Shown piece by piece: positions 49,755 to 60,663 of a stretch of 64,000 nucleotides of DNA. Position 1 is the stretch's first letter, and each line of letters begins with the position of its first letter. The position numbers and the translations under genes are program-made. The notes below the pieces were generated by a model, which saw only the letters and a program-made list of their open reading frames with translations, did no database searches and was not told the DNA's origin. Source of the DNA: Paulownia fortunei (Eukaryota > Streptophyta > Magnoliopsida > Lamiales > Paulowniaceae); contig CM033116.1 of the NCBI GenBank assembly GCA_019321725.1, forward strand, positions 19,799,869 to 19,863,868. The letters are read 5' to 3'.

Positions 49755-52372
49755 ATGTCGCCGAGATTCTGGTTTACCAGTCAACTCTGTTGTGTCTAAA
49801 TCAATGTGATCTGTGGCACCATTTATTGTGGTTGATCAGGAGTGCATCTGTGTGCTGCTTGCTAAGTGCTTTGCTTTATTTGTCTTTCAATTACGTCTGA
49901 ATAAGTCTGCTCTCTTCTTCAATCAGGGATCATTTGTGAAAGTTAATCAGCTTGATTCTAGATACAATGATATATAAATAAATGAATTAAGCACGTTTTT
50001 GTGCCAAAAGAATGGCATCCGCATTTAGATCTCTTCTTCAAATAGATTGCAATTGTGTTTTCTGCCAGAAAATTGAAGTTCTTTATCTTTTGTGTAATCA
50101 GCCGTGAGGACTGGATGCTGTGTTCTGTGCTCTTTGATATGTATGGAAACTTGTCAACTTGATTTAGTTGAATGTACACATTCTGTTTAAAAGCTTCTAA
50201 TTTTAAATGAACTGTAGAGTGGTACTTAAGGAATACTTAGATATATACATGCTGGCTGTTCATTTTCATAGATTCTTAGTGAATAGAATGATGAATCCCA
50301 CAATGTTTGGTATTGAAAATTTACTCGCCTGATTCAGTGGTTCTGGAATATAATTGAGGTGAGGGGATCAAGTCATACAAGTTTGAACTTTGGACCGGCT
50401 TATAGTAGCAATTGAACATTCTTTTTCAATTGTGACTTTACAGGTTACATTTGGGATCTTACTAGATGCTTCATTTTCGAAAAGCATTTAGATGATACCA
50501 GTTTATTTTGGGCGTTCACATACAGTACAAGCAGATATAGCACTAGTGCAAATGAAAAGCAGAAGAGGCTGACTTGACATGGAAAAAAATGAATACCGGT
50601 GAAAACTGGTATTGAATCACAAGATAGAGAGAAAAATAAATAAAATCTAGAGTCAAATTCTTGATACATGAATTGCTAGTTTAAAGTTGATTTAATGGGC
50701 TATTTGCATCTCCTTCCTGAGTCCTGAAGTGAGGTATAGTAATTTGGTAAAGATTTGAAATTTGGCATTCGCTAATTTTATGTAAATAATGTAATTGATG
50801 GTCTGGTCAAACATTAGAAGTCGTGTCTGATGTCCATTTTACCCTTCGAACTTTGTCTTTTCTGTGTCATTTTTGCCCCTCCCTCCTCCTCCTCCTCCTC
50901 CTCCTCTCTTTTAGTTATGAATTTTTCCTTCTCTCTCCCTTTTGTTTTTTTTTTTTTTTTTTTAAAAGAGAAAATTGTAAGAGTAAAATTGACGTTGTAC
51001 TAGATATTTATGGTTGGTCAAACAACCCACATAAGAGTATTGTATGTCAAATTTCTATAGCCAAGTTGTAATAGCTCATAGGTGGTTCTGTCATTTCTTT
51101 AAGCCACATGTGCCTCTGTGTAGGCAACTAGAGAAGTGATCCAAAAAGTACAACCACCAAGCATACAAATTTATTTTGCATGCTAAATTTAAAAGACACA
51201 ACCAACGACGTTTTACTCTTTTAACTTAAAAAAATTAAAACCTTTTTTTTGTTAAAAAAGATCAAGCGTTTGAAAATACGCTGCTCGAGATTTAAAATTA
51301 ATTCTCTAAAGGGTTGAGTGGAGTTGGTAGACCCCACTCAACTCCTAAAAAATATATATTTGCATATTGATAAGTTATATCTAGGTTAAAAACAATTTGC
51401 TCCATGTGAAATAAGAAAACGACAAAAAATTCCATATAACAAAATCAATAGCCAAAAGCTTTCGAGCTTTTCAAAAGGTACCAAAAAGAAAACCTTTAGG
51501 TGAGGGGTGGGCTTCATGAGCGCTCTGATACAAATATTATTAAGTTTTTATGTGTAAGAAACAATTTATGCATTTTTTTTTTATAATAATCGTTGAATTT
51601 TATTTGATAAAAATCTATAATCCATGTCAATTACAGTAAATGGTTTACAAGACGTTTCATATTTACTATTTTAAAATAAATATAACATATAACATATTTA
51701 CATTCATATAAGTACTGGTATACAGGATGCAAGAACGGGCCCCAAAACTTGGCATAAATTATCTTTATATATGGATGTACAAATGTGAGGGTATCCTGTG
51801 TGCATATCACATAGTATTCTATTTGCTCCTCCAGTTTAAATACAACAATGTTTAATATCAAACGGTGTGTCCCACTACAAATTGTAACTTCATTAGTGAA
51901 ATATCTATGTTACACATCACTTTTCTATCTTTTTTTTTTTTTTTATTAACTTTCTATAAAATGTACCTTAAACTAAAAAAAGTTGCACAAGAGGAAAATT
52001 AACTTGTTTACCTATTGGCTTTTTTTTTTTTGTAACTAAATAAGAATCACTAAAAAAACTGTTGGATAGTTTTACAAACTACTTATGTTAAAAGAATAAT
52101 TATAAAGAAACTTGAATAAGTTTTCTTATAAACAAAGTTATTAAAAAGTATTATGCATCACTCCAATAAATTTTATAAAGAATTAGTTAACTGTTTTGAA
52201 GTCAACGTAATTTTTTGTTAACGTAATTTTTTTATTATAGTTGTTTTATTATCATTTGGTATCAAATTTAAAATTGATTGAAGTTATAATTGAAAAATTG
52301 CACGAACTTTCTCCTAGTAATTATTACAACTTGGCCCCCATAATTTCAATTTTGGATCCGTCCCTGCATTTA

Positions 52373-52403
<31 letters not shown>

Positions 52404-52800
52404 GTATATTTATATATGCATGTAATTTACTGTGAGATCTATTTATTGACTTTAATGAAATAAAAAAAGAAATAGAAAAGTTGAATAGAAAGAGGTCAAA
52501 ATTCTTGAAGAGATGAGAATTGACAATTTTGGTTGTAGGGTAAATTTGATTTTTGGCTTTAGTTTATTATGTCAAGGTGGCTTAATTGAATTGTGTAATT
52601 TCATGATTTGAAGCAAAATAAATATTTTCTTAGCAATAGTTCTTCGTGGTATTGTAAGCATTATTCTGAAACAAATATTTTAATCATAGATCTTTGCCAC
52701 GAATTTTATCACTACATTATTTCACTAAAAATTAAAATAAAAATTAGTTATTACCCAAAGGTTTGAAGGAAAAAGTTGATAAAAATTAAAAAAAAAAAAA
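49755..52800. other. Intergenic region downstream of Pur-alpha
   Basis: Begins with the Pur-alpha 3' UTR. A CCTCCT trinucleotide run lies at about 50883-50907, T runs near 50946-50963, and a TG/TA microsatellite at about 52373-52403. No gene is visible; several poly-T or poly-A tracts and short frames lack recognisable content. Confidence 0.5.
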
Positions 52801-53136
52801 CCAAAGAACTTATATCAAACTTAGATTTAATTTAATTATTTTGTGGTCAGATTTATTTAAATATGAAGTTCCATGTTATATATTAGTATATGTAGCATGA
52901 AAAAAAAGCTACAAAGGGAAGACAAAAATGAGCGTAGATAAGAAATGATAATTGTAATTCAATGGAGAGAAAATATGATTAATGGTGATAAGAGAAGAAA
53001 TAAAGAGAGGAGTGAGGAGAATTGTTCAAAGGAAACGAATGGATGAGGAGGAGCAGAGAGAGAGAAAGGGGACAAGAGTGCAATCAGGAATTTTTGTGGA
53101 AGAAAGAAATAAAACAAGTGCAGAAGAGGGAGTTGG

Positions 53137-53160
53137 AATGAATGAATGAATGAATGAAAG
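53137..53160 (+). repeat. (GAAT)n microsatellite in the SKU5-similar promoter
   Basis: About five consecutive GAAT units roughly 70-90 bases upstream of the TATA box. Confidence 0.85.
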
Positions 53161-53226
53161 AATGAAGGAAGAGGAGAACCGATAATTTTGATAACCGACC
53201 TTAGAAATCTCTCCTCCCTTTCCCAC

Positions 53227-53234
53227 TATAAAAA
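53227..53234 (+). promoter_or_regulatory. TATA box of the SKU5-similar gene
   Basis: TATAAAAA in the context CCCACTATAAAAAGCC. It lies 171 bases before the start codon and predicts a transcription start near 53260. The pyrimidine-rich CTCTCCTCCCTTTCCC just upstream is a common setting. The duplicated copy downstream has lost this element. Confidence 0.8.
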
Positions 53235-53271
53235 GCCATTAATTCTTTGGGAGAAATACCAGACAATCTTT

Positions 53272-53309
53272 CCAAGAAGAAGATATCCGCAGGTTCCTCT
53301 TCTTCTTGG
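53272..53309 (+). promoter_or_regulatory. Predicted 5' UTR hairpin with GAA/CTT stem
   Basis: CCAAGAAGAAGA (53272-53283) pairs perfectly with TCTTCTTCTTGG (53298-53309), giving a 12-bp stem and a 14-base loop. The hairpin sits close to the predicted cap site and 95 bases before the ATG. The rest of the leader is A-rich, so this is its only strong structure. Confidence 0.75.
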
Positions 53310-53404
53310 CAAACAAAAGAAAAAAAACAAAAACAAAAGAAAGAAAAGAAAATTCTTCTAGTTGTGTGGAGTTGACCTATAAATAAATAAATAAATAAAA
53401 AGCC

Positions 53405-55069
53405 ATGGGGTCCAGCAGGAGCCTGATCTCTGTGGCATTGTTTCTTTGCCTCTTGGCCGGTGCTATGGCAGAGGACCCCTATCTATTTTTTGAATGGAAC
53501 GTCGCCTATGGCACCATCGCTCCTCTTGGCGTCCCCCAACAGGGCATTCTTATCAATGGTCAATTCCCTGGCCCGACAATCAACTGCACCTCCAACAACA
53601 ACATTGTCGTCAATGTCTTCAACCACCTCGATGAGCCTTTCCTCCTCACTTGGGCTGGCGTCCAACAGAGGAAAAACTCTTGGCAGGATGGTACCCCCGG
53701 AACCATGTGCCCCATTCTTCCCGGAAAGAACTACACCTATCACTTCCAGGTCAAAGACCAGATTGGCAGTTACTTATACTTCCCTACCACTGCCCTCCAC
53801 AAGGCCTCTGGTGGTATAGGCATGCTCCAGATCCACAGCCGTGACCTCATCCCCGTCCCTTTTGACAACCCTGCCGATGAGTATGCTGTCATCCTTGGGG
53901 ATTGGTACAACAAGGGCCACAAGACCTTAAAAAGTATTCTTGATTCTGGTCGCTCCATCGGCAGACCCGATGGCATCCAAATCAATGGCAAGTCTAACAA
54001 GGTCGGCGACGCGGCCGCACAGCCCCTCTTCAGCATGGAGGCTGGAAAGACTTACAGGTACAGAGTTTGCAATGCCGGGTTGAGGCTTTCTGTCAACTTC
54101 AGGTTCCAGGGCCACGCCATGAAATTGGTCGAATTAGAGGGATCCCACACTGTGCAGAATATCTACGACTCTTTGGATCTCCATGCAGGGCAATGCTTGT
54201 CTGTGCTGGTGACAGCCGACCAAGCCCCCAAGGATTACTACCTTGTGGTTTCCAGCAGGTTTTCCAAGCAAGTTCTCTCATCTGTAGCCATCATTCGATA
54301 CACAAATGGCAATGGCCCAGCATCCCCTGAGCTCCCACCACCCCCTCCCGAGAACTCCATGAGCATTGCTTGGTCCATCAACCAGTTCCGCTCCTTCAGG
54401 TGGAATCTCACAGCCAGTGCAGCCCGCCCCAACCCACAGGGATCTTACCACTATGGAAATATCAATATCACCCGCACCATCCAGATCGCTAACTCTCGCT
54501 ACCTATTCAATGGCAAACTTCGATTCGGCATCAACGGTGTCTCCCATGTGGATGGAGAAACCCCATTGAAGTTGGCGGAGTACTACGGGGTGACTGACAA
54601 AGTATTCAGTTATGATCTTGTGAAGGACGAGGCCACAGATGGGAACAAAGTTGTTTTGGCCCCTAGCGTGGTGAATGCAACATTCAGGAACTTTGTGGAG
54701 ATCATCTTTGAGAACCATGAAAAGACCATCCAAACGTGGCACTTGGATGGCTACTCCTTCTTTGCGGTGGCGATAGAGCCCGGGAAGTGGAGCCCTGAGA
54801 AGAGGAAGAACTACAATCTACTGGACGCAGTGAGCAGGCACACCATTCAGGTATACCCTAATTCATGGGCCGCTGTAATGACAACGCTGGACAACGCAGG
54901 TATGTGGAACCTAAGGTCGGATATGTTGGAGAGGACATATTTGGGACAACAATTGTACTTCAGCGTTCTCTCACCAGCACGCTCTTTGAGGGATGAGTAT
55001 AACATTCCTACCACACAGCAGCTCTGTGGTATTGTCCAGAATTTGCCAATGCCCGCTCCGTACAGTTGA
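53405..55069 (+). CDS. SKU5-similar multicopper-oxidase-like protein, pollen type (Bp10/NTP303 class)
   Basis: A single exon of 554 codons. Residues 1-22 form a signal peptide (SVALFLCLLAGAMA), so the product is secreted to the cell wall. Three cupredoxin-like domains follow, at roughly 27-140, 155-300 and 370-530, with landmarks NGQFPGPTINC, QQRKNSWQDG, YLYFPT, GDWYNKGH, RYRVCNAG and WHLDGYSFFAV. The copper-binding HWHG motif is replaced by LTWAG (81-85). The second HxH and the C-terminal HCH cluster are also absent, so oxidase activity is not expected. Relatives (tobacco NTP303, Brassica Bp10) are abundant in late pollen and pollen tubes; pollen expression here is inferred. No GPI-anchor tail is visible. 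The start context AAAAGCCATGG is good. A pseudogene copy lies immediately downstream. Confidence 0.95.
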   Translation: MGSSRSLISVALFLCLLAGAMAEDPYLFFEWNVAYGTIAPLGVPQQGILINGQFPGPTINCTSNNNIVVNVFNHLDEPFLLTWAGVQQRKNSWQDGTPGTMCPILPGKNYTYHFQVKDQIGSYLYFPTTALHKASGGIGMLQIHSRDLIPVPFDNPADEYAVILGDWYNKGHKTLKSILDSGRSIGRPDGIQINGKSNKVGDAAAQPLFSMEAGKTYRYRVCNAGLRLSVNFRFQGHAMKLVELEGSHTVQNIYDSLDLHAGQCLSVLVTADQAPKDYYLVVSSRFSKQVLSSVAIIRYTNGNGPASPELPPPPPENSMSIAWSINQFRSFRWNLTASAARPNPQGSYHYGNINITRTIQIANSRYLFNGKLRFGINGVSHVDGETPLKLAEYYGVTDKVFSYDLVKDEATDGNKVVLAPSVVNATFRNFVEIIFENHEKTIQTWHLDGYSFFAVAIEPGKWSPEKRKNYNLLDAVSRHTIQVYPNSWAAVMTTLDNAGMWNLRSDMLERTYLGQQLYFSVLSPARSLRDEYNIPTTQQLCGIVQNLPMPAPYS

Positions 55070-55088
55070 AGAAGAAGAAGAAGAAGAA
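55069..55088 (+). repeat. (GAA)n directly after the SKU5-similar stop codon
   Basis: About seven GAA units start within a base of the TGA stop, so the 3' UTR opens with the same repeat that forms the arm of the 5' hairpin. Confidence 0.85.
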
Positions 55089-56507
55089 GCTACTCGCTGC
55101 TTGCTACCGCTTAGTTAATTAGTTATTCATGTTTTTTTATATTTTTTAATTAGCACTTTGTGTATGTAACACCTTTATTTATTTATGAATGAACAAATAA
55201 TTTTTATCTTATATAATACTTCGTCTTTAGTTGACTATCTAAATCAAGTAACCAGTTACTTATTACATTGTCTTATAAAGTGAATTTAGATTGCATAAAA
55301 TGAAATTTCAAATTAATATTTCTTTAGTTCTTAAAAATTTACAATTTTTTATTAATATGCTCAGTATTCACTCAAATATAAATTAATATGATGTGGTGAT
55401 TATAATTTAATTTACATAAATCTAAATAATGATATACCTAAATGTTTTGGTTTTAAAAATTAAACTTAGATTTTTTTTACTTATTTTGTGGTTAGATTTT
55501 GTTGCGACGTAAATTCCTGTTCATATTAGTATATGTAGCATGAAAAGAAGCTAAACGAAAGACAAAATGAGCTCACATAAGGTAATAATTGCTATTCATT
55601 GGAGAGAAAATTGCCATTATATTACCCAAAAAACAATTATATAAAAAAAAATACAATAGCTATTCACTGGAGAAATTATTTGATTAACGGTGATAAGAAA
55701 AGAGTACAAAGAAACCACTAATATCAGAGTAGTCACGGTTCGGTAAATTGGCCGAAAATATACATATCAAAATTAAATTGAAAATTTTGATTCGATATTC
55801 AATTTTTATTTTTTTAAAAATTTGATATTCAAATTTGATTTTTGATTTTTGATTTCTATTTATCCGTCCTCTTCTTTTTGGCACCTATGGCATTAATAGT
55901 CAATTCTATGGTACCAAGATCAACTACACCTCTAACAACAACATCATCATCAACGTCTTCAACCAACTTGATGAGCCCTTCCTCCTCACTTGGGCTGATA
56001 TCCAACAGATGAAAAACTCTTGGCAGGATGGTATCCTTGCACCATGTCCCCTATCTTTCCCAGAAAGAAATACACCTATTGTTTTAAGGTCAAGGACCAA
56101 ATTGGCTATTACTTATACTTCCCTACCACTGGCCTCCACAGGGCCTCTGGTGGCATGGGCATGGGCATGTTCCAGGTCCACAGTTGTGACCTCATCCCCG
56201 GCCCTTTGGACAACCCTGCTAATGAATACGCTGTTCTCCTCGGGTATTGGTTCAACAAGGGCCACAAGACTCTAAAAAATATTCTTGATTCTGGTCACTC
56301 CATCGGCAGGCCCGATAACATCCAAATCAAATGCAAGTCCAATAAGGTCTGTGACACGACCCCAGCCCCTCTTTAGCATGGAGGCTAGAAAATACTTACA
56401 GTTACAGAGTTTGGTCCGCATCCGCTCAGCTCTAACCACCCCCTCCCGAGAACTCTATGAGCATTGCTTGGTCCATCTACTAGTTTCGCTAATTTAGGTG
56501 GAATCTC

Positions 56508-56515
56508 ACAGCCAG
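56508..56515 (+). repeat. Target-site duplication, left copy
   Basis: ACAGCCAG, matching ACAGCTAG at 59363-59370 with one mismatch. The intact paralogue has one uninterrupted CACAGCCAGTGCAGCCCGCC here. Eight bases is the expected length for hAT elements. Confidence 0.8.
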
Positions 56516-59362
56516 AAATGACCGGGTTAGAACCGACCCAACCCATGGTCAATGGTCAAGAAACTACTGACCATGGGTTGACTGTTCCGACCCTTGAGTC
56601 CAAGGACCGGTTAAGGATTGCGGGTTTCTTAATTCTTGAACCGCTAGATCGAACCCAATGAGTAAGGATTTTTTTTTTTTTAATTTTTCTGGGCCGTTGA
56701 TTAGATTAGTGGCAACGTCCAAACCAAGCAATCATATTTTTGGCCGTTTGGTTATCACCCCTATTTTATTTATTTATTTATTTTAAAATAGGTTTCTAAA
56801 CCTATAAATACTAAAATCCCATTATTTTTTCGCATAAAAAATTTAAATTTTTTCAATTCTCTTAACTTTAAAGTGTTAATTTTATTTTCTCCAATATTTA
56901 ATTATTTGTTGTTGATTCTTTTATTTATATTGTCAATACTATTTTTTCATATTTTCTTCAACTTCATTCTATCAATTATCAAATTATCGGCTCAAGTAGT
57001 AGAGGTAAGGGAAAGCTGACCTCTTGCGACATTGATTCAACACCTATGCTCAACATAAATTATAAAGTGGAAATAAGTGATGATGAGTAATCTCATATAT
57101 TTTCAAGTCAAGAAAGTATAGGTGATGGCAATATTCAAACTACTCCTAACATTTTGAGAAGGTGAAACTCCGATCCAGATAGATGCGAGCAAAATGTAAG
57201 TATTGCTCTCATTTAAATAAATTTCAATATAGAAACGGTTATGAATCGTTGACAATATATATCGAGAAGAAGCATCCGATTGAATATGGAGGTGATCGTT
57301 CTCAAACTCAAATCCTGATATACTTGTCTTCTTATGGAGGTAACGATTCTAACTTATTTAAATATTCTGATGTTAATTTTAAAGAAAGATTAGCTAAATT
57401 TGTTGTTATTGAACATTTTTTTTTGGGGAATAAATTAACCTTTTGAAGTTTTGTCAAAATACATTAAATTCTATTGCTAAACATATTCCACGAATTGAAC
57501 CACACTCACATGCACACCAAAAAAAAATATATATTAAAGGTAAAAAATATTTAATTAAATTTTTTGCTAATGTAAATAATAATGTTTCTTTATGTTATGA
57601 TATTTAAAATGACAATTGACAAACTCATTCATATATGGGTATTAATTGTCACTGGATTGATAGTTTTGGTCAATCCAAAAAAAAATTACTTACATATAGA
57701 GTGTTCGATGAAGCGCACAACTGAGAATATTTCTAAAATGATATTATTAGTATTAGAAGGATATTATTTAATTACTAATTTTTTTTAATATTATTTGACA
57801 ATGCTAGTTCAAATATTATTAGTACTGAAGATTTTAAGTTATATGTGAGTCATCAATTGATGATAATTTTTTTTATATTAGATGCATATATCACATTTTA
57901 AATTTGTGTGTATAAGATGGATTAATATATTTAGAATATCAACTTAGGCTATTAAGCAAGCAAATGCTTACTTATGGTCACATCAGCAAGTTATGAAATA
58001 ATGGTCTAAATTTTACAAGACCAACGGTATGAGGTTTAGAAAAATTCCATAGGATGTTCTAACCTGTTTCAATTCAACATATTTATTATTACAATAATCT
58101 TTTGATTATAAAGAATTATTATGTATATTTTTTTATGTAAAATTTTAATAATGTGCATTTGTTCCAAACTATTGTGCAGTATGTGAAAAGTAACATTTTA
58201 AATTTTTTTAATAATATCACCTTACAATTATCAAAAGTTTATTATTCAACTGCCCATGTAGTATGTACTAATTGTTGTAATGTTGCAACAATTTTAAATG
58301 AATAATCTAGTGACAAAATTTTAAAATATTATGTTGAAGCAATGAAAATTAAATGAAAAAAATATTTTTTGAATATTTTAGAAATTAATTTAGTTGTTAT
58401 TGTTTTTTACTAGGCTTAAATTAGATGGATTACAAGAGTTGTTAACAATATGTTATGATGCTTTAATTTCTATTAAAAGTGATTATTCTCCTAATTCTGC
58501 ATTTATTGTACATAATATTAGAACATATTTAAATATATTTTATAATAAATATTATTTAAAGTATGTGGGACAATTTACTCAACTTGAAACCCGAAATAGC
58601 AGTAGTAGTAATACTTCTAGGTTTACTAAGGCACACTTTTTAGTAAAAGAATGGATAAAACATTTGATAGGATTCTTAGATTTCATTTAGGAACTTGAAA
58701 ATTATTTTAACATTACTTTTGAGTTTATTGAGGCATATGACGATGGAGAAATCGACATTTTACAATAGTAGTCGCAAAAGATGCAGACTTACCCAATTTT
58801 GTCCGTGATGGAGAAAGAGGATTTTGCTTGCCCCGTCTCAACAGTTGATGTGGAGCAAGTTTTTAGCGCGGAAGATAACATATTGAGCAAAAAATGCTCA
58901 ACCATATCTTTCGAATCTTTTGAAACCCAATCATGTCTCGACAATGGACGAAGGACGAAAAATGAATACAAGATATGTAAAATTTGGATGACGAATAAGA
59001 TGATTTAGACAAAAAAAAAGAACAAACACGACAACGGGAATGATTGAGAGTGATTGAGTCACGTCATTCCCTAAGATAAGTAAAGTAAAAATGTAAGAAA
59101 ACTATGTATACTTTGATTCCTCTACACCTTAAAATGATACATAAATAACTTAAATTTAAGTTTAATTTTTTTTTTTTAAATTTGTAGAGATAAATTTTAA
59201 TTAACAATATTTTCTTTTCAAATATAACTTCAAATAAAAAAAATGGTTAAGGGTCGTTGGTTCATGAACCGACCCTTAATTGATAAATACCGATTAAGGT
59301 TAAGGGTCAGGATTTTTTAATCCTTGGACCCGTTGATTCATAAATCATGATCAGATCTACTG
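56516..59362 (+). mobile_element. Decayed hAT-superfamily transposon (~2.85 kb)
   Basis: Inserted in the SKU5-similar pseudogene with an 8-bp duplication. The first 150 bases contain a 12-bp inverted repeat (AACCCATGGTCA at 56540-56551 and its complement at 56578-56589) and ACCGACCC/GGACCGG words. The last 130 bases have TTAAGGGTCG paired with CGACCCTTAA (59247-59256 / 59270-59279). Such subterminal motifs are usual in hAT elements. Terminal inverted repeats are not clearly retained. It encodes transposase remnants on the plus strand. Confidence 0.85.
57183..58980 (+). pseudogene. hAT transposase remnant (BED finger to C-terminal dimerisation domain)
   Basis: Fragments in family order are spread over several frames. 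At 57183-57290 is a BED-type zinc finger (RAKCKYCSHLNK ... EKKHP) whose first ligand His is replaced. At about 57605-57770 is a segment with KMTIDKLIHIWV and TENISKMILLVLE, resembling the transposase core. At 58394-58690 is LQELLTICYDAL ... YFEKY-like material. At 58781-58920 is the hAT dimerisation motif (DFACPVSTVDVEQVFSAEDNIL). Multiple stops and frame changes separate them, so it is inactive. Confidence 0.85.
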
Positions 59363-59370
59363 ACAGCTAG
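59363..59370 (+). repeat. Target-site duplication, right copy
   Basis: ACAGCTAG, one substitution from the left copy. The pseudogene sequence resumes immediately after it with TGTGGCCCGCC, parallel to TGCAGCCCGCC in the intact gene. Confidence 0.8.
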
Positions 59371-59945
59371 TGTGGCCCGCCACAACCTATAGGGCTCTTT
59401 ATCACTAAGACAAGATCAATATCACCGGCACCATCAAGACCTCTAACTCTCGCTACCTATTCAATGGCAAGCTCCGATTCGACATCAATAGTGTCTCCCA
59501 TGTGGATGGAGAAACCCCATTGAAGTCGGCGGAGTAGTACAGGGTGACGGACAAAAGTATTTAGTTATGATCATGTGAAGGATGAGCCCACACAAGGGGA
59601 CAAAGTTGTTTTCCCTAGCGTGGTGAATGCAAAATTTAGGAACTTAGTGGAGATCATTTTTGAGAACCTCAAGAAGACCATCCAAACGTGGCACTTGGAT
59701 GGCTAGTCCTTCTTTGCAATGGCGATAGAGCCCAAGACGTAAAGGTCTGAGAAGAGAAAGAACCACAATTTATTAAAAACAGTGAGGAGGCACACCGTTC
59801 AAATATACACCATTCAAAGATGAAAGTTTAAGATTATTGTTTCTCTAATTCTTAGAAATTCACCAGTTTTAGTTAACATATTCAGCTCTCTCTGAAAATG
59901 TAAACTAATATGTAAGTGATGATTATAATTTATAAGATTGTGCAA

Positions 59946-60663
59946 TGGGAATAAGGTTGATGCATGTTTTTCACTCGTAAATTTCACCCCGTTGAATCAA
60001 ACTTCACACTTGTACATGTTCTTTAAACTCATAATGTCGCCATTAGTTTAACTTTGAGAATGTAATACCTCCAATTTATAGAAATAACTAGCATTATACG
60101 TACTCCAGTCTTTATTTAAGTTGTAAACTGATAATATATATGTATCTATACGTATATGTATGTAACACCTTGTGGGGTAAATTTCTTGTAGTCATCACTG
60201 GCCAGAAAGTTGTTTTTAACTTCTCAAGTTTTCATCACTTAATTTGTGTGCACTTCACCAAATCTTTCACATCCATCATCACATCAAAAGAGAAGCTCAC
60301 CTGATAATACTACCAACCATCAAATGGAAGTGTCGTCCACAACAAAAATATCAGTTAAGATGTGTTGCATTCATAGTTGATCAAATTACAACAGTATCAC
60401 ACGACTTAATTTGTTCAAAAATAATCAATCAGCATATAACAAAAATAGCCAAATATTTACATCTTCTCTAATTAATTAGCATGTTACGAATAAAATGTGA
60501 AGCACAAAAAAAAAAAAAAAAGAGGAATAGTTCATGCTTAACTTAATAGTTTGTTCCTTCTTACAGTTTCTTGAAATAAAATATTCAACTCCTAAAATAG
60601 ACTATTCAAGATTATCCATCTAAAAGTCTCACTAATTACCATCTATCTACTATTGCTCTATAC
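59946..60663. other. Intergenic region between the duplicated unit and ALKBH6
   Basis: No gene is visible. AT-rich, with a poly-A run near 60507-60523. The part next to 60663 should be the ALKBH6 3' UTR. Confidence 0.5.

Larger units (their letters stand above)
52800..55440 (+). repeat. Tandem duplication unit A (promoter, SKU5-similar gene, 3' flank)
   Basis: The segment starting near AAACTTAGATTTAATTTAA at about 52815 recurs from about 55460. Promoter words such as TATTTTGTGG, TATTAGTATATGTAGCATGAAAA, TCAATGGAGAGAAAAT / TCATTGGAGAGAAAAT and GGTGATAAGA occur in both copies in order. The 3' flank (about 55318-55410, AATATTTCTTTAGTTCTT ... GATTATAATTT) recurs at about 59830-59930. Confidence 0.8.
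55878..59810 (+). pseudogene. SKU5-similar pseudogene, truncated and split by a hAT element
   Basis: Nearly the whole left part (55878-56515) aligns with 53524-54410 of the intact gene, and the right part (59363-59810) with about 54405-54860. Defects seen: the signal peptide and first ~40 codons are missing; frameshifts occur near 56030-56045; an internal deletion of about 255 bases lies at 56410-56435 (loss of the NAGLRL to GPASPE segment); there is a 2.85-kb hAT insertion; an in-frame TAG falls in SAE-YRV (around 59535) and another after HLDG (around 59702). The end of the third domain is gone. It cannot make a functional product. Confidence 0.92.
55460..59945 (+). repeat. Tandem duplication unit B (degenerate, with hAT insertion)
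   Basis: Second copy of the unit at 52800-55440. The promoter homology runs to about 55700. An unrelated AT-rich block with TTCGGTAAATTGGCCGAA (55735-55870) replaces the TATA box, leader and the first ~40 codons. The coding remnant and 3' flank follow, split by the hAT element. Confidence 0.78.

Noticed and set aside
54099..54742. Antisense and alternate-frame open frames within the SKU5-similar gene
   Set aside because: Shadows of a GC-rich real coding sequence; no independent features.
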